From Corynebacterium appendicis CIP 107643 (GTDB lineage: Bacteria > Actinomycetota > Actinomycetes > Mycobacteriales > Mycobacteriaceae): a stretch of DNA of 64,000 nucleotides. The stretch spans positions 310,001 through 374,000 of the forward strand of contig NZ_CP046976.1 of the NCBI RefSeq assembly GCF_030408415.1, given 5' to 3'. Numbering within the stretch: position 1 is the first letter of the stretch; each line of letters starts with the position of its first letter. Both the position numbers and the translations under genes were made by a program. Of this stretch, positions 1 through 7,447 are shown in pieces. The notes below the pieces were generated by a model. That model did no database searches, was not told the DNA's origin, and was given only the letters and a program-made list of their open reading frames with translations.

Positions 1-657
1 GCCGGGACGGCCGAAGGGGAGGTCTTTTACCAGAAGGCGTTCGACCTCATGGCGGCCTACGGCTTCGAGGAGCGCGACCTAAAGAACCCGACCGACGGCG
101 ACGAGGTGATTATGCGCACATTCTCCCTCGGCGGCTCGTACACCGATATGCAGGCGTCGCTTTTGATCAATCTCTGCAACACGTTGCACTGCATGGGGTA
201 CATGGAAGGCGCCCGGCGCTCCCGCAAAGTCTCCACCGTCACCGCTTTCGGTTTGCGCCGCCACCTGGAGCGGGTGGACATGCTCTACGGCGTGCTAAAC
301 CCGCAGATGGCCGCCGGCGCGCAGAAGATCAGTGGCAACCGCGCTCTCGGCGTGGCCACCGTGGTCGCCCGCAGGTCCTACATGGGCGGATTCATCAGCG
401 TCATCGCCGAGCGGCTGCAGGCAGCCGAGGGAACCGTCGCCGCCGGGAAGGGCGAGTACGCCCTCGCGCTGATGGACGACCGCGATAAGGCCAGCGACGC
501 CATGAACGAGTTCGCCGCGCAGCAGGGAATCGAGTTCACCAACCGCTCCTCCCGAGCGACGGTGGACGCCGGAGCCTTCTTTCAGGGCGTCAGCGCCGGC
601 GAGACCAGCGACCTCGGTCAGACACGGGTGCGTGCGCGGCCGGCGTTGCCCTGCTAG
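1..657 (+). CDS. DUF2786-type protein, 5' end outside window
   Basis: The reading frame is open from base 1 and ends at a TAG, so the start lies upstream; 218 codons are visible. The segment 'ARRSYMGGFISVIAERL' followed by an Ala/Glu-rich stretch resembles the C-terminal part of DUF2786/DUF7168 proteins, which are widespread in actinobacteria and of unknown function. No signal peptide or membrane segment is visible in this part. The last 20 residues are low complexity. The family assignment rests on general pattern and is moderate. Confidence 0.6.
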   Translation, partial: AGTAEGEVFYQKAFDLMAAYGFEERDLKNPTDGDEVIMRTFSLGGSYTDMQASLLINLCNTLHCMGYMEGARRSRKVSTVTAFGLRRHLERVDMLYGVLNPQMAAGAQKISGNRALGVATVVARRSYMGGFISVIAERLQAAEGTVAAGKGEYALALMDDRDKASDAMNEFAAQQGIEFTNRSSRATVDAGAFFQGVSAGETSDLGQTRVRARPALPC

Positions 658-733
658 CGCGGCGCTGCGGCCGCGTCCGGGTGAACCTGCGGAAACGCGG
701 CAGCTACACGCACGTGAATTTCCAGCGTCACGC

Positions 734-761
734 TTGCGGCACGGACAAGCGTTCTTAGGCT
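734..761 (+). promoter_or_regulatory. Candidate promoter of the phytase-like gene
   Basis: TTGCGG (734-739) and TAGGCT (756-761) are separated by 16 bp and lie about 35 bp before the start codon, which has its own AGGAG Shine-Dalgarno site. This fits a housekeeping sigma promoter. It was found by eye only. Confidence 0.4.
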
Positions 762-795
762 GGGAATCACGTTCCCGCCGAGCACAGGAGTAACC

Positions 796-2145
796 ATGTC
801 CCGTTCCGTCCGTTCCGTCGCTGTCGCCCTGACCGTGTCTGTTGCACTCGCCGTGAATCCTGCGCCAGCGGTGGCTGGCGGAGGGCACCCAGCAGCGCCC
901 GCGCCGGCACCAGCGCACGCACCCGCCGTTGTCCCCGGGCCGAATGATCTGTCCTCGCTGGTCGATCTTGGCGCACTAGGGCAGGGCGAAATCATGATCG
1001 GGGGAGTGAAGGTCCCGCTGCCGGCGGCGGTCGCGGGAGTCGAAGCCGCGGCGGCGGTGCTCGGCGGGCTCAGTATCTTGATCTTCAAAGCAATCGCGGG
1101 TGCGCTGCCGGGGCAGCCGGAAAGCGGCTCCTCTTGGGGCTCTTCGGACGGCGGGGAGAAAGGCGAACCCGCCCCGGTGGAGCCGAAGGAAGCGGAGTAT
1201 GTGAATCGCTTCGACTTCAGTGCGGAGAACACAGACAAGGCGGCCGGCGGGTTCAGCGGTGTCGACGAGGTCGCGCCGGGACGTTATGCTGTGCTCGCTG
1301 ACGACAAGAATGAGCATGGCCCGGTCCGCGCCTACTTCTTCACCACAGCAGACCAGAAGACTTTCACCCGCGACGGGATGGTCGAGTTCACCGACCCGCA
1401 AGGCAAGGCGTACACCGAATTCATGGACCCGGAGGAGATCCGCGTCCTGCCGAACGGAAATTTCCTGTGGACCACGGAGGGGAGCGGCAAGCTGGGCAAA
1501 GTCGTCGCACCGCAGCTCATCGAGTCCACGCCCGACGGCAAGGAAATCCGCCGCATCGACGTGCCGGAGTACCAGGTGCCCAACGGCTTTTCCACGCGCG
1601 GCATCTACAACAACAACGGGCCGGAAGGGATGACGCTTATCCACGGCGGCCGCACCGCCGTCACCGTCCAGGAAAACGCGCTCGCCCAGGACGGTGCGAA
1701 GAACTCGGAGAAGGATGCGTCGCTCAACCGCATCACTTTCTACGACCTGGACAGCGGCAAGCCGACCCGTGAATACGTCGTCCGCGTCGAAGCTGGCCGC
1801 GGCGCGACATCGCTGCTGGCCGACGAAAACGGCGAGCTTTACATGCTGGAGCGCGGCTTCTTCAAGGACCTTGGTGAAAACGGGGAGAATAAAGCCGAGA
1901 TCTACAAGCTGGATCTCCACGGCGCCGACGACGTGTTGGGGCGCGAGAAGCTGACAGGCGGCGAAAATACTGTGAGCAAGCACCTGGTGTTCGACTTCGC
2001 CACCGAGAAGCCGCACCCGGACAATGTTGAAGGTCTGGCATGGGGCCCGCGTGCCGACGACGGCCGCCGCACCCTGATCGTGGTCACGGACAATAACTTC
2101 AACGACACCCAGACGACGTACTTCCACACTGTCCTGGTGCCATAG
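796..2145 (+). CDS. Secreted esterase-like activity of phytase family protein
   Basis: 449 aa. An N-terminal signal peptide (residues 1-27, Ala-rich h-region ending AVAG) is followed by an Ala/Pro linker, a hydrophobic stretch near residues 72-98, and then a soluble domain from about residue 135. That domain has the beta-propeller style of the 'esterase-like activity of phytase' family (PF13449), with motifs such as '[12 protein letters not shown]', '[10 protein letters not shown]' and 'LIVVTDNNF'. Members are exported and thought to act on phosphorylated or ester substrates, but biochemical proof is sparse. The ATG at 796 has a good CAGGAGTAACC ribosome site. The 3' two thirds is duplicated at 8643-9546 without a start. 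This copy is the intact one. Confidence 0.8.
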   Translation: MSRSVRSVAVALTVSVALAVNPAPAVAGGGHPAAPAPAPAHAPAVVPGPNDLSSLVDLGALGQGEIMIGGVKVPLPAAVAGVEAAAAVLGGLSILIFKAIAGALPGQPESGSSWGSSDGGEKGEPAPVEPKEAEYVNRFDFSAENTDKAAGGFSGVDEVAPGRYAVLADDKNEHGPVRAYFFTTADQKTFTRDGMVEFTDPQGKAYTEFMDPEEIRVLPNGNFLWTTEGSGKLGKVVAPQLIESTPDGKEIRRIDVPEYQVPNGFSTRGIYNNNGPEGMTLIHGGRTAVTVQENALAQDGAKNSEKDASLNRITFYDLDSGKPTREYVVRVEAGRGATSLLADENGELYMLERGFFKDLGENGENKAEIYKLDLHGADDVLGREKLTGGENTVSKHLVFDFATEKPHPDNVEGLAWGPRADDGRRTLIVVTDNNFNDTQTTYFHTVLVP

Positions 2146-2185
2146 CTCGCTGTGCGGCTGCTCCCCGGATCAGCGCGGAGACCGC
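1282..2185 (+). repeat. Left copy of 904-bp direct repeat flanking the island
   Basis: Bases 1282-2185 recur at 8643-9546 (constant offset 7361). I see only three mismatches, at 1289/8650, 1297/8658 and 1365/8726, all within the first 85 bp; the rest looks identical. The repeat covers the 3' part of the phytase-like gene plus 40 bp after its stop and ends exactly where the foreign rpsE fragment begins. Confidence 0.93.
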
Positions 2186-2453
2186 CGCGGGCATCGTCAT
2201 GCTCCGCCCGGCTGCTCCCGGTACCGGTGTCATCGCCGGCGGCGCCGTCCGCCCGGTTCTCGAGTGCGCCGGCATCCAGGACATCCTGGCTAAGTCGCTG
2301 GGTTCCGACAACGCCCTCAATGTGGTTAAGGCCACGGTTGCCGGCTTGAAGGAACTTGTGCGCCCCGAGGAGGTCGCCGCCAAGCGCGGTAAGGCCATCG
2401 AGGACGTTGCCCCGGCCCGCATGCTCCGCGCCCGCGCAGGACAGGAGGCCTAA
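2184..2453 (+). pseudogene. rpsE 3' fragment (second, diverged copy)
   Basis: This encodes only the last ~89 residues of ribosomal protein S5, from '[15 protein letters not shown]' to 'RARAGQEA'. The 5' two thirds of the gene is absent; it begins at the end of the phytase repeat. Compared with the native rpsE (11957-12637), the DNA carries scattered silent and coding changes (for example [10 protein letters not shown] against [10 protein letters not shown]). One stretch of about 60 bp around 2262-2320 is nearly identical. The level of change suggests origin in another Corynebacterium rather than recent duplication. It has no start codon context and is not expected to be functional. Confidence 0.88.
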
Positions 2454-2458
2454 GCACA

Positions 2459-2644
2459 ATGGCACTGAAGATCACGTTGCACCACGGCAAGGTTGGCGAG
2501 AAGCCGATGACCCGCAAGAACCTCGAGGCCCTCGGCCTGCGCAAGATTGGCCAGTCCGTTGTCAAGAAGGACAACGCTGCCACCCGCGGCCAGATCCTCA
2601 AGGTGCGCCACCTCGTCACCGTTGAAGAAGTTGCAGGGGAGTAG
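2459..2644 (+). CDS. rpmD: 50S ribosomal protein L30, second copy
   Basis: 61 aa, full length and uninterrupted. It differs from the native L30 (12643-12828) at several residues, for example [10 protein letters not shown] against [10 protein letters not shown], and [13 protein letters not shown] against [14 protein letters not shown]30 is a small non-essential protein of the large subunit. It follows the rpsE fragment with the usual 5-bp spacing. Whether it is transcribed is unclear, because the operon promoter is missing; read-through from the phytase-like gene is possible. It is part of the foreign block at 2184-3160. Confidence 0.85.
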   Translation: MALKITLHHGKVGEKPMTRKNLEALGLRKIGQSVVKKDNAATRGQILKVRHLVTVEEVAGE

Positions 2645-2651
2645 CGAAAAC

Positions 2652-3097
2652 ATGGCTGACATCATCAAGCACCATGATCTGCGCCCGGCTGAGGGTGCAA
2701 ACAAGGCCAAGACCCGCGTTGGCCGCGGTGAGGCCTCCAAGGGCAAGACCGCAGGCCGCGGCACCAAGGGCACCGGCGCTCGCAAGCAGGTTTCCGCTGC
2801 TTTCGAGGGTGGCCAGATGCCGCTGCACATGCGTCTGCCGAAGCTCAAGGCTTCAAGAACAACAACAAGATCGTCTACCAGGTGGTCAACGTTGCCGACC
2901 TGGCTGAGAAGTTCCCCAACGGCGGCACCGCCACCGTTGCGGACATCGTCGCAGCCGGCCTGGTGCGCAAGAACCAGCCGGTCAAGGTTCTCGGTAACGG
3001 CGACCTGAGCGTCAAGCTCGACGTCACCGCCAACAAGTTCTCCAAGTCCGCAGCCGAGAAGATCCAGGCTGCCGGCGGCTCCACCACCGAGGCGTAA
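2652..3097 (+). pseudogene. rplO, second copy, frameshifted
   Basis: A second L15 gene diverged from the native one at 12837-13322. The frame is intact from '[15 protein letters not shown]' to 'MRLPKLK', then breaks near 2850, where the native 'AAGGGCTTC' reads 'AAGGCTTC', a one-base loss. The remaining L15 sequence ('[15 protein letters not shown]' onward) continues in the next frame to a TAA at 3095-3097. The C-terminal extension of the native protein is also shorter here. This is a broken gene unless the indel is a sequencing error. Confidence 0.88.
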
Positions 3098-3124
3098 GCG
3101 CCTTTTCCGAGCGGAGAACGCTCG

Positions 3125-3160
3125 AGCCCGCCACCCCTTGTTTTAAGGGGCGGGCTTTTT
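3125..3160 (+). terminator. Rho-independent terminator after the foreign rplO
   Basis: A GC-rich hairpin (arms AGCCCGCC.CCCCTT and AAGGGGCGGGCT around a TTTT loop) is followed by a T run. It differs from the terminator after the native rplO, so it probably came with the foreign block. Confidence 0.85.
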
Positions 3161-3205
3161 GCGTCGCGTGGTAGATGTATTGCTGGGGTGTGGTTGGCTA
3201 CACAG

Positions 3206-3262
3206 CGCAAGTAGGAGTTCGTAGAGACCGACTTTTGCGTTTTCTGCGAGCTGCTACTTGCG
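3206..3262. repeat. Imperfect inverted repeat next to IS remnant
   Basis: The arms CGCAAGTAGGAGTTCG (3206-3221) and CGAGCTGCTACTTGCG (3247-3262) pair at 14 of 16 positions. It lies just beyond the stop codon of the transposase remnant, so it may be part of an IS end or a terminator for that gene. Confidence 0.45.
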
Positions 3263-3272
3263 TTGTTCAGGC

Positions 3273-3368
3273 CTAGGTGTACTTCCCCGTGACGTTGTGA
3301 ACGCGTTGTGCGGGGGTGAGGCCGCCGAGGGCGGTGTGGGCTCGATGGTAGTTGTAGTCGTGGATGAA
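3273..3368 (-). mobile_element. IS transposase C-terminal remnant (IS3/IS481 type)
   Basis: Read on the minus strand, 31 codons give 'FIHDYNYHRAHTALGG' followed by 'LTPAQRVHNVTGKYT' and a TAG. The Y-N-x-x-R-x-H-x-A-L-G-G pattern is the typical end of the DDE integrase domain of IS3/IS481-family transposases. All upstream parts of the transposase are gone; the fragment abuts a relaxase fragment at about 3368. It marks an old IS-mediated joint. Confidence 0.78.
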
Positions 3369-3606
3369 TGAGCAGCTTATCCAGCTGCTCCCCGGTGGCC
3401 GTGTCCCCGTCAGCGAGTGCAGACCCCTGTCCGGTGTCGAGGCCTTCCAGTCCCGAGCCGAGCCAGGTGCCCGGTGGGCAGCCGGTCTCGGTGTAATACC
3501 GGGTCAGCGGCGTGCCGGTCTCGCGCGCGGCGTCACCGGTGGCCACAGACTTCATCAAGTACTCGTAGCCGCGCCCGGACGACATCACCCGGATGGTCAT
3601 GACCAT
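3369..3606 (-). pseudogene. MobF/TrwC-type relaxase, N-terminal fragment
   Basis: The minus-strand reading starts at ATG 3606 or 3600 (GGGAGG ribosome site upstream) and gives 'MTIRVMSSGRGYEYLMKSVA' with 'TRYYTETGCPPGTWLGSGL' further on. These match the start of TrwC-family relaxases, the conjugation enzymes that nick oriT. About 78 residues remain of a protein usually near 1000 aa; the rest is replaced by the IS remnant at 3368. The catalytic tyrosine region near the N-terminus is partly kept, but the histidine triad is lost, so no activity is expected. It indicates that this island includes plasmid DNA. Confidence 0.8.
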
Positions 3607-3611
3607 CGTGC

Positions 3612-3690
3612 ACCGCCTCCCGAGGCGGTCGTGAGGATTGACCGCCTTGGCGGTCAGGTGCGCGCCAGCGCACCCCAGCACCCGAGGTGC
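3612..3690. other. oriT-like hairpin cluster upstream of relaxase remnant
   Basis: Four perfect inverted repeats follow each other within 79 bp: ACCGCCTC/GAGGCGGT (3612-3629), TGACCGCC/GGCGGTCA (3639-3656), GGTGCGC/GCGCACC (3657-3674) and GCACC/GGTGC (3678-3690). Such arrays next to the start of a MobF relaxase gene are typical of a transfer origin. The assignment is inferred from position; the nick site cannot be named from sequence alone. Confidence 0.5.
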
Positions 3691-3860
3691 CAACAGTGTG
3701 TGTGGAATTCTCCGCGGTCGAAGCGGTGTAGGAATGGCGCCTCCGCCGTAGCAGCAGCGGCTCAGGCCTCCGCGGCGAGTGAGGTCATCGATACACAGTC
3801 CTCTCCTGCAGGATCTGTCCCGCAGGGAGGGCCGCAGCATCTACGATTCCTAACTCGGGG

Positions 3861-4454
3861 CTAAGGTGCCGGGTCCTCGAGTCGCCAGGCAAACCGGAGA
3901 TGACTCTCGCCGTACCACATCCCGTGCGAGTCCAGAGAAACCGGCTCCCCGTTGGCAGTCGACATCACGATGCTCCGGTGCGCGGCCGCCGTCGGCGAGG
4001 GGGACGACGCGATGGTGAAGGGCATCGCTTGCAGGCCCACTCCGAGGGCCTTTCCAGCAGCCTCCTTGGCCGTCCAGATCTCGGTCGAGATGCACTCCTC
4101 CGCGACGTCCCCCAGAAGCTCCCTGCCCTCGTCGGGGGACCAAGCCCAGGCAAGATCGGAGCACGCCTGCCGGGTGAGTCGCTGTTCGACGTCGACGCCA
4201 ATAGGCACCCCCGCGACCACGACCACGGTGGTTGCCGGCGAGTGAGCCACTGAGAAGTACCGACCCTCGTAGCAAAGGGGGAAAAACCGCTCTGAACTGC
4301 GAAAATACCGTCTAGCTTCGACTCCAAGAGCGTACTCCACTAGGCGAGCGGCGACGTCCTGGCCGTCGACAGAGGGAGCCTGCCAGAGGCTGAGGGTCGG
4401 GGGTGATCTGCGACATATTCCGAAAAATTCTTGATCCCGGCTTGATGCATGCAC
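3861..4454 (-). CDS. 4'-phosphopantetheinyl transferase superfamily protein
   Basis: 197 aa from the GTG at 4454. This enzyme class moves the phosphopantetheine arm of CoA onto carrier-protein serines. The motifs 'IGVDVEQ' (Asp88, Glu90) and 'WTAKEAAGKALG' (Glu131, Lys135) carry the Mg-binding acids and conserved lysine. An upstream ATG (4487) extends the frame but lies before the likely -10 box (TAGACT, 4467-4462), so I prefer the leaderless GTG 7 nt after it. The start codon sits inside operator 1. The N-terminal part is short for the family. No polyketide or peptide synthase is in the window, so its carrier protein is unknown; it may be left over from a biosynthetic cluster. Confidence 0.8.
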   Translation of the reverse strand: MHASSRDQEFFGICRRSPPTLSLWQAPSVDGQDVAARLVEYALGVEARRYFRSSERFFPLCYEGRYFSVAHSPATTVVVVAGVPIGVDVEQRLTRQACSDLAWAWSPDEGRELLGDVAEECISTEIWTAKEAAGKALGVGLQAMPFTIASSPSPTAAAHRSIVMSTANGEPVSLDSHGMWYGESHLRFAWRLEDPAP

Positions 4455-4486
4455 ATGCACTAGTCTAAGTTGATGCATGTACATCA
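4446..4486. promoter_or_regulatory. Divergent promoter with two MarR-type operators
   Basis: Operator 1, TGCATGCACATGCA (4446-4459), and operator 2, TGATGCATGTACATCA (4471-4486, a dyad TGATG/CATCA), flank TAGTCTA (4461-4467). That heptamer can serve as a -10 on both strands (TAGTCT on plus, TAGACT on minus). Each operator then lies directly downstream of one promoter, towards the transferase gene on the left and the racemase remnant on the right. Confidence 0.7.
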
Positions 4487-4565
4487 ATCAAAATTCCGAG
4501 GGGTCAGCGCCTGACACCCAGGAGAGCTCACTCCTCTCGGAAGAGACGACCAGGAAGGAGCAACC

Positions 4566-4911
4566 ATGACCCTGACAGTGACAACTGCCAACACAGCGAC
4601 GCCTCGGCTCAAGCTGTCCGCCGGGCTTGGACATCATCTCAGCAACGCTCAGTGGCCCTGTCGGAGGCCCGCTGACGATCGACCCGGCCTCCACAGCCGC
4701 CGCTGTGGAGAAGCTGGTCACAGGCACCGGCGCAGATACGGTCTTCATCGCCGGCAATGGGCAGCTAGCCATCGGTGCGATCGACTATCTCGACCGTCAT
4801 CTGGGAATTACTGCGCGCACCGCCAATCAGGTGCTCGTATGGGCCAGCCTGAGGCGTACCGATCTGAGGTCGCAGGTGAGAGGATACGGACGCCTCTTCG
4901 CCCAGGGGTGA
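4566..4911 (+). pseudogene. Asp/Glu racemase or maleate isomerase-like gene, internally deleted
   Basis: A good ribosome site (AGGAAGGAG) precedes the ATG at 4566, and the frame gives 20 codons ('MTLTVTTANTATPRLKLSAG'). The conserved part then continues one frame over from about 4627: 'LDIISATLSG', 'GADTVFIAGNGQLA' and 'ARTANQVLVWASLRR', ending at a TGA. That C-terminal part resembles the Asp/Glu racemase / arylmalonate decarboxylase / maleate isomerase superfamily, usually about 240 aa. The middle, including one catalytic cysteine, is missing and the joint is out of frame. It was probably the first gene controlled by operator 2. Confidence 0.65.
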
Positions 4912-4930
4912 CCTGGAAGAGCGCCCATGG

Positions 4931-4952
4931 TAGTATTACGTGCATGTACATG
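4931..4952 (+). promoter_or_regulatory. marR promoter with operator 3 over the start codon
   Basis: TAGTAT (4931-4936) is a good -10 box. TGCATGTACATG (4941-4952) is the operator and contains both candidate ATG codons of the regulator (4944 and 4950). Transcription would start near 4943, giving a leaderless message. Repressor binding would cover the transcription start, so autoregulation is expected. Confidence 0.7.
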
Positions 4953-5423
4953 GAATCTTCTGATTCAGCAGCGCCCCTCCCGGCCCGTAACCTCAGCGCG
5001 TCGTGGGCGCAGGTCGCGGCGATCGTCGCCGCGGTCGACGCCACACTAGATAAGTGGCTGGCCGATAACTACAACATCGGCCTCACCGAGTACCGAGCTG
5101 TACTTCATCTGAGCCGGGCATCCGATCGTGAGCTGCGGATCACCGAGCTCGCGAAGCGGGTCGGTCTCGCCCAGACCTCGGTGACTCGACTGGTCGGGCG
5201 CTTGGAGGACAAGGGGCTGGCGTTCCGGGACACCTGCCCAGACGATGGGCGAGGGGTCTTCGCGGTCCTCACTGATGCCGGCCTCGACGCCGTGACGGAG
5301 ATCCGCGAGCCATACGAAACGAAGATCCGCGAGCTCCTAAGCGATGCAGGCAAGCAGTACCCGCAGCTGGATCTAATTGATCTCGACCAATCGTTCGAGG
5401 CGATCAGCAAGCTCATCTCCTAA
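4944..5423 (+). CDS. MarR family transcriptional regulator
   Basis: 159 aa. A winged helix-turn-helix is clear at residues ~60-110 ('RITELAKRVGLAQTSV' with 'TRLVGRLEDKGL' and a wing ending 'GVFAVLTDAG'). The flanking helices at both ends would form the dimer interface, as in MarR proteins, which usually repress efflux or detoxification genes and respond to small aromatic or oxidant ligands. The ATG at 4944 is inside the operator and 8 nt after a -10 box. The same operator sequence occurs before the transferase gene, the racemase remnant and the dsbA-SMR-MFS operon, so this protein is the likely common regulator. Confidence 0.88.
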   Translation: MYMESSDSAAPLPARNLSASWAQVAAIVAAVDATLDKWLADNYNIGLTEYRAVLHLSRASDRELRITELAKRVGLAQTSVTRLVGRLEDKGLAFRDTCPDDGRGVFAVLTDAGLDAVTEIREPYETKIRELLSDAGKQYPQLDLIDLDQSFEAISKLIS

Positions 5424-5454
5424 GAGCTGCCTGTGGTTCCGGCTGATTCGCACC

Positions 5455-5476
5455 TATATATATGCATGCACATGCA
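5455..5476 (+). promoter_or_regulatory. Operator 4 before the dsbA-SMR-MFS operon
   Basis: TATATA (5455-5460) serves as a -10 box and is followed at once by TGCATGCACATGCA (5463-5476), identical to operator 1. The gene behind it has a normal leader with AAAGGAG before ATG 5511. Confidence 0.7.
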
Positions 5477-5510
5477 CACTTAACAATCTCTGAATCTAAA
5501 GGAGTGTTCC

Positions 5511-6131
5511 ATGACTACGAAAGTTGACGTTTTTGTCGACTATGTTTGCCCCTTCTGCTTCCTCGTAAAGGGAGCCATCGATGAGCTCAAGCAAGACCGC
5601 GACGTCGAGGTGACCATCCGGCCCTTCGAACTACGCCCTGACCCTGTCCCTACTCTGCGACCCGAAGACGACTATCTTCCGCGGATCTGGAAGGACGCGG
5701 TCTACCCGATGGCCGAGCGCCTCAATGTCCCAATCAGCCTCCCGACGGTCTCACCCCAGCCACGCACCGAGAAGGCATTCATGGTGCTCCAGCTAGCCCA
5801 GGAGCACGGCAAGGCCGAGGCGTACTCCGACGCAATGTACAAAGCGTTCTTCCAAGACGATCGGAACATCGGCGATGACGACGTGGTCGTCGACGTCGCC
5901 ACCTCGGTAGGACTTGACGCGAGCGAGGTTGAAGCCGCTCTGCACAGCGAGGACCGACGGGCCAAGCAGCAAGCCGACCAGGACTACGCAGTCAACGCCG
6001 TCGGCGTCACCTCCGTGCCGAGCATCATGGTCGACGGACACCTTCTGACCGGAGTCCCCAGCGCCACACGGCTGAAGAAGACCGTCGACGACCTGACCAG
6101 CGGAACTGCCACGAGCGAGGTTCGCTCATGA
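5511..6131 (+). CDS. DsbA family (FrnE-like) oxidoreductase
   Basis: 206 aa with a thioredoxin fold interrupted by a helical insert, as in the FrnE/2-hydroxychromene-2-carboxylate isomerase branch of DsbA proteins. The active site CPFC is at Cys13-Cys16 and the cis-proline loop 'VTSVPSIMVDG' is near residue 170. There is no signal peptide, so the protein is cytoplasmic. It is the first gene of an operon; its stop overlaps the deaminase start (ATGA). Cytoplasmic FrnE-type proteins act as thiol-disulfide oxidoreductases or isomerases in stress or in natural-product pathways. The substrate here is unknown. Confidence 0.85.
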   Translation: MTTKVDVFVDYVCPFCFLVKGAIDELKQDRDVEVTIRPFELRPDPVPTLRPEDDYLPRIWKDAVYPMAERLNVPISLPTVSPQPRTEKAFMVLQLAQEHGKAEAYSDAMYKAFFQDDRNIGDDDVVVDVATSVGLDASEVEAALHSEDRRAKQQADQDYAVNAVGVTSVPSIMVDGHLLTGVPSATRLKKTVDDLTSGTATSEVRS

Positions 6132-6616
6132 GCAGGACTTCGCCGGATGCCCTAGCCGAGGTCATGGACCAGGCCGTTGAGAAGTGCGTGGAGCACGTCG
6201 AGGCCGGAGGGCTGCCCTTCGTCGGCGTCGTCGTCGATGACTCGGGCATCATCTCCGACTTCGGGGTCAACAGAGTTCGTGAGACTCTAGATCCGAGTGC
6301 TCATGCCGAGATCGTCGCCATGCGTGAAGTCCTCGAGGAGGACGGCCGGGAGGATCTAACCGGAACAGCACTACTGGCCACCGGAGAACCTTGCGGGCTG
6401 TGCTATCGCTTTGCCCTCGACCACGGCATCGAAGCCATCTACGTGGCCGTCGACCGTGACGTCGTCGCCGAATGGGGGTTCGACTATCGCGCCAGCTATC
6501 CCTCGCTGGGCATCACCGATGAACTCCGGTCCGCCGTCTTCAATCATCTGCCCACCGAGCGCGGCAGCGAGCCGTTCTCTCGATACCTCCAAACACAGAA
6601 CAACCGCGGACGCTAA
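6128..6616 (+). CDS. Nucleoside/cytidine deaminase family protein
   Basis: 162 aa with the zinc-dependent deaminase signature: His59-Ala-Glu61 ('SAHAEIVAM') and Cys89-x-x-Cys92 ('GEPCGLCYRFA'). The pattern is that of the guanine deaminase/tRNA adenosine deaminase-like branch, which removes an amino group from purines or related heterocycles. The start overlaps the dsbA stop by 4 bp, so the two are translationally coupled. The operon placement with drug-export genes suggests the substrate may be a nitrogenous compound that is modified before or instead of export. This is inference. Confidence 0.82.
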   Translation: MSRTSPDALAEVMDQAVEKCVEHVEAGGLPFVGVVVDDSGIISDFGVNRVRETLDPSAHAEIVAMREVLEEDGREDLTGTALLATGEPCGLCYRFALDHGIEAIYVAVDRDVVAEWGFDYRASYPSLGITDELRSAVFNHLPTERGSEPFSRYLQTQNNRGR

Positions 6617-6652
6617 CCAGCGCTCCTGTGCACCCTTGAAAGGACACTCACC

Positions 6653-6973
6653 ATGAGCTGGCTCTACCTCGGCATCGCCGTCATCTTCGAAGTCGCAGTC
6701 GGCATCTCCGCCGGAAAGGCACAAGGCTTCACCAAACTCTGGTGGAGCATCGCCACCCTCGTCAGTGGCGGCATCGCTACCTTCTTCCTCAGTCTGGCCC
6801 TACTGACCTTCGACGTCGGCGTCGGCTATGCGCTGTGGACCTCGCTGGCAGGCGTCGGAATTGTCATCCTCGGCACGCTCTTCCTCTCTCAGAAACTCAC
6901 ATGGAAGAAGCTGCTGGGTATCGGCATCGTCATCGCAGGCGTCGTCGGGCTCAACCTCGCCGGTACTGCTTAA
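6653..6973 (+). CDS. Small multidrug resistance (SMR) transporter subunit 1
   Basis: 106 aa, the usual SMR length, with four membrane helices. The essential membrane glutamate is present near residue 12 ('AVIFEVAVGISAGKAQGF'), and 'DVGVGYALWTSLAGVG' is the conserved helix 3 motif. SMR proteins work as antiporters of cationic compounds or guanidinium derivatives against protons. A second SMR gene follows 39 bp later, so the pair probably forms a heterodimer like other two-gene SMR systems. The ribosome site is GAAAGG. Confidence 0.9.
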   Translation: MSWLYLGIAVIFEVAVGISAGKAQGFTKLWWSIATLVSGGIATFFLSLALLTFDVGVGYALWTSLAGVGIVILGTLFLSQKLTWKKLLGIGIVIAGVVGLNLAGTA

Positions 6974-7012
6974 TCACTCTCCCTTGCTCCATCTTAAGAA
7001 AGGACTTCAGTC

Positions 7013-7447
7013 ATGACCACCGCTGCGACCCGCGACACCACCGCCCCGGAAACCGCCGAGAAGAAGGCGGGCCCCTGGTTGGCCCTACTACTCGCCGGAG
7101 GATTCGAAGTTGGTTACGCCCTGAGCGTCAACGGCAGCGAAGGCTTCAGCAACCTCACTTGGTCCCTCGTCGCGATCGTCTTCTTCCTCTTCACTCTGTT
7201 CTTCCTCAGTGTGGCTCTGAAGAAGATTGACGTTGGCATCGGTTACGCCGTCTGGGCTGGCATCGGCGCCGTCGGCGCCGCCCTACTGGGACCCGTCTTC
7301 TTCGATGAGACCCTCACCCTCGTGAAGGGGTTCTGGCTGGCGGTTATAATCGGCGGTGTCATCTGGCTCAAGCTCGCCGACAGCCCAAAGCTGGAAGCGA
7401 AGAAGGGCGATGACCCGGCCACCGCAGCCCCGGAACAGCACCAGTGA
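7013..7447 (+). CDS. SMR transporter subunit 2
   Basis: 144 aa. It has a charged N-terminal extension of ~20 residues and a C-terminal tail (~25 residues, Lys/Glu/Pro-rich) around an SMR core. Four membrane helices are visible, with the conserved glutamate in 'AGGFEVGYALSVNGSEGF' and helix 3 'KKIDVGIGYAVWAGIGAVG'. It is longer than its partner, as is common for one member of a heterodimeric SMR pair, where the two subunits insert with opposite topology. Its stop overlaps the GTG start of the MFS gene (GTGA). Confidence 0.9.
   Translation: MTTAATRDTTAPETAEKKAGPWLALLLAGGFEVGYALSVNGSEGFSNLTWSLVAIVFFLFTLFFLSVALKKIDVGIGYAVWAGIGAVGAALLGPVFFDETLTLVKGFWLAVIIGGVIWLKLADSPKLEAKKGDDPATAAPEQHQ

Noticed and set aside
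976..2127. 383-aa open frame on the minus strand over the phytase-like gene
   Set aside because: It is the antisense shadow of a high-GC gene. The plus strand has a signal peptide and family motifs; the minus product has none.
4472..4487. Upstream ATG codons for the phosphopantetheinyl transferase
   Set aside because: They lie in operator 2 and before the likely -10 box, and the extra residues are just translated operator sequence.
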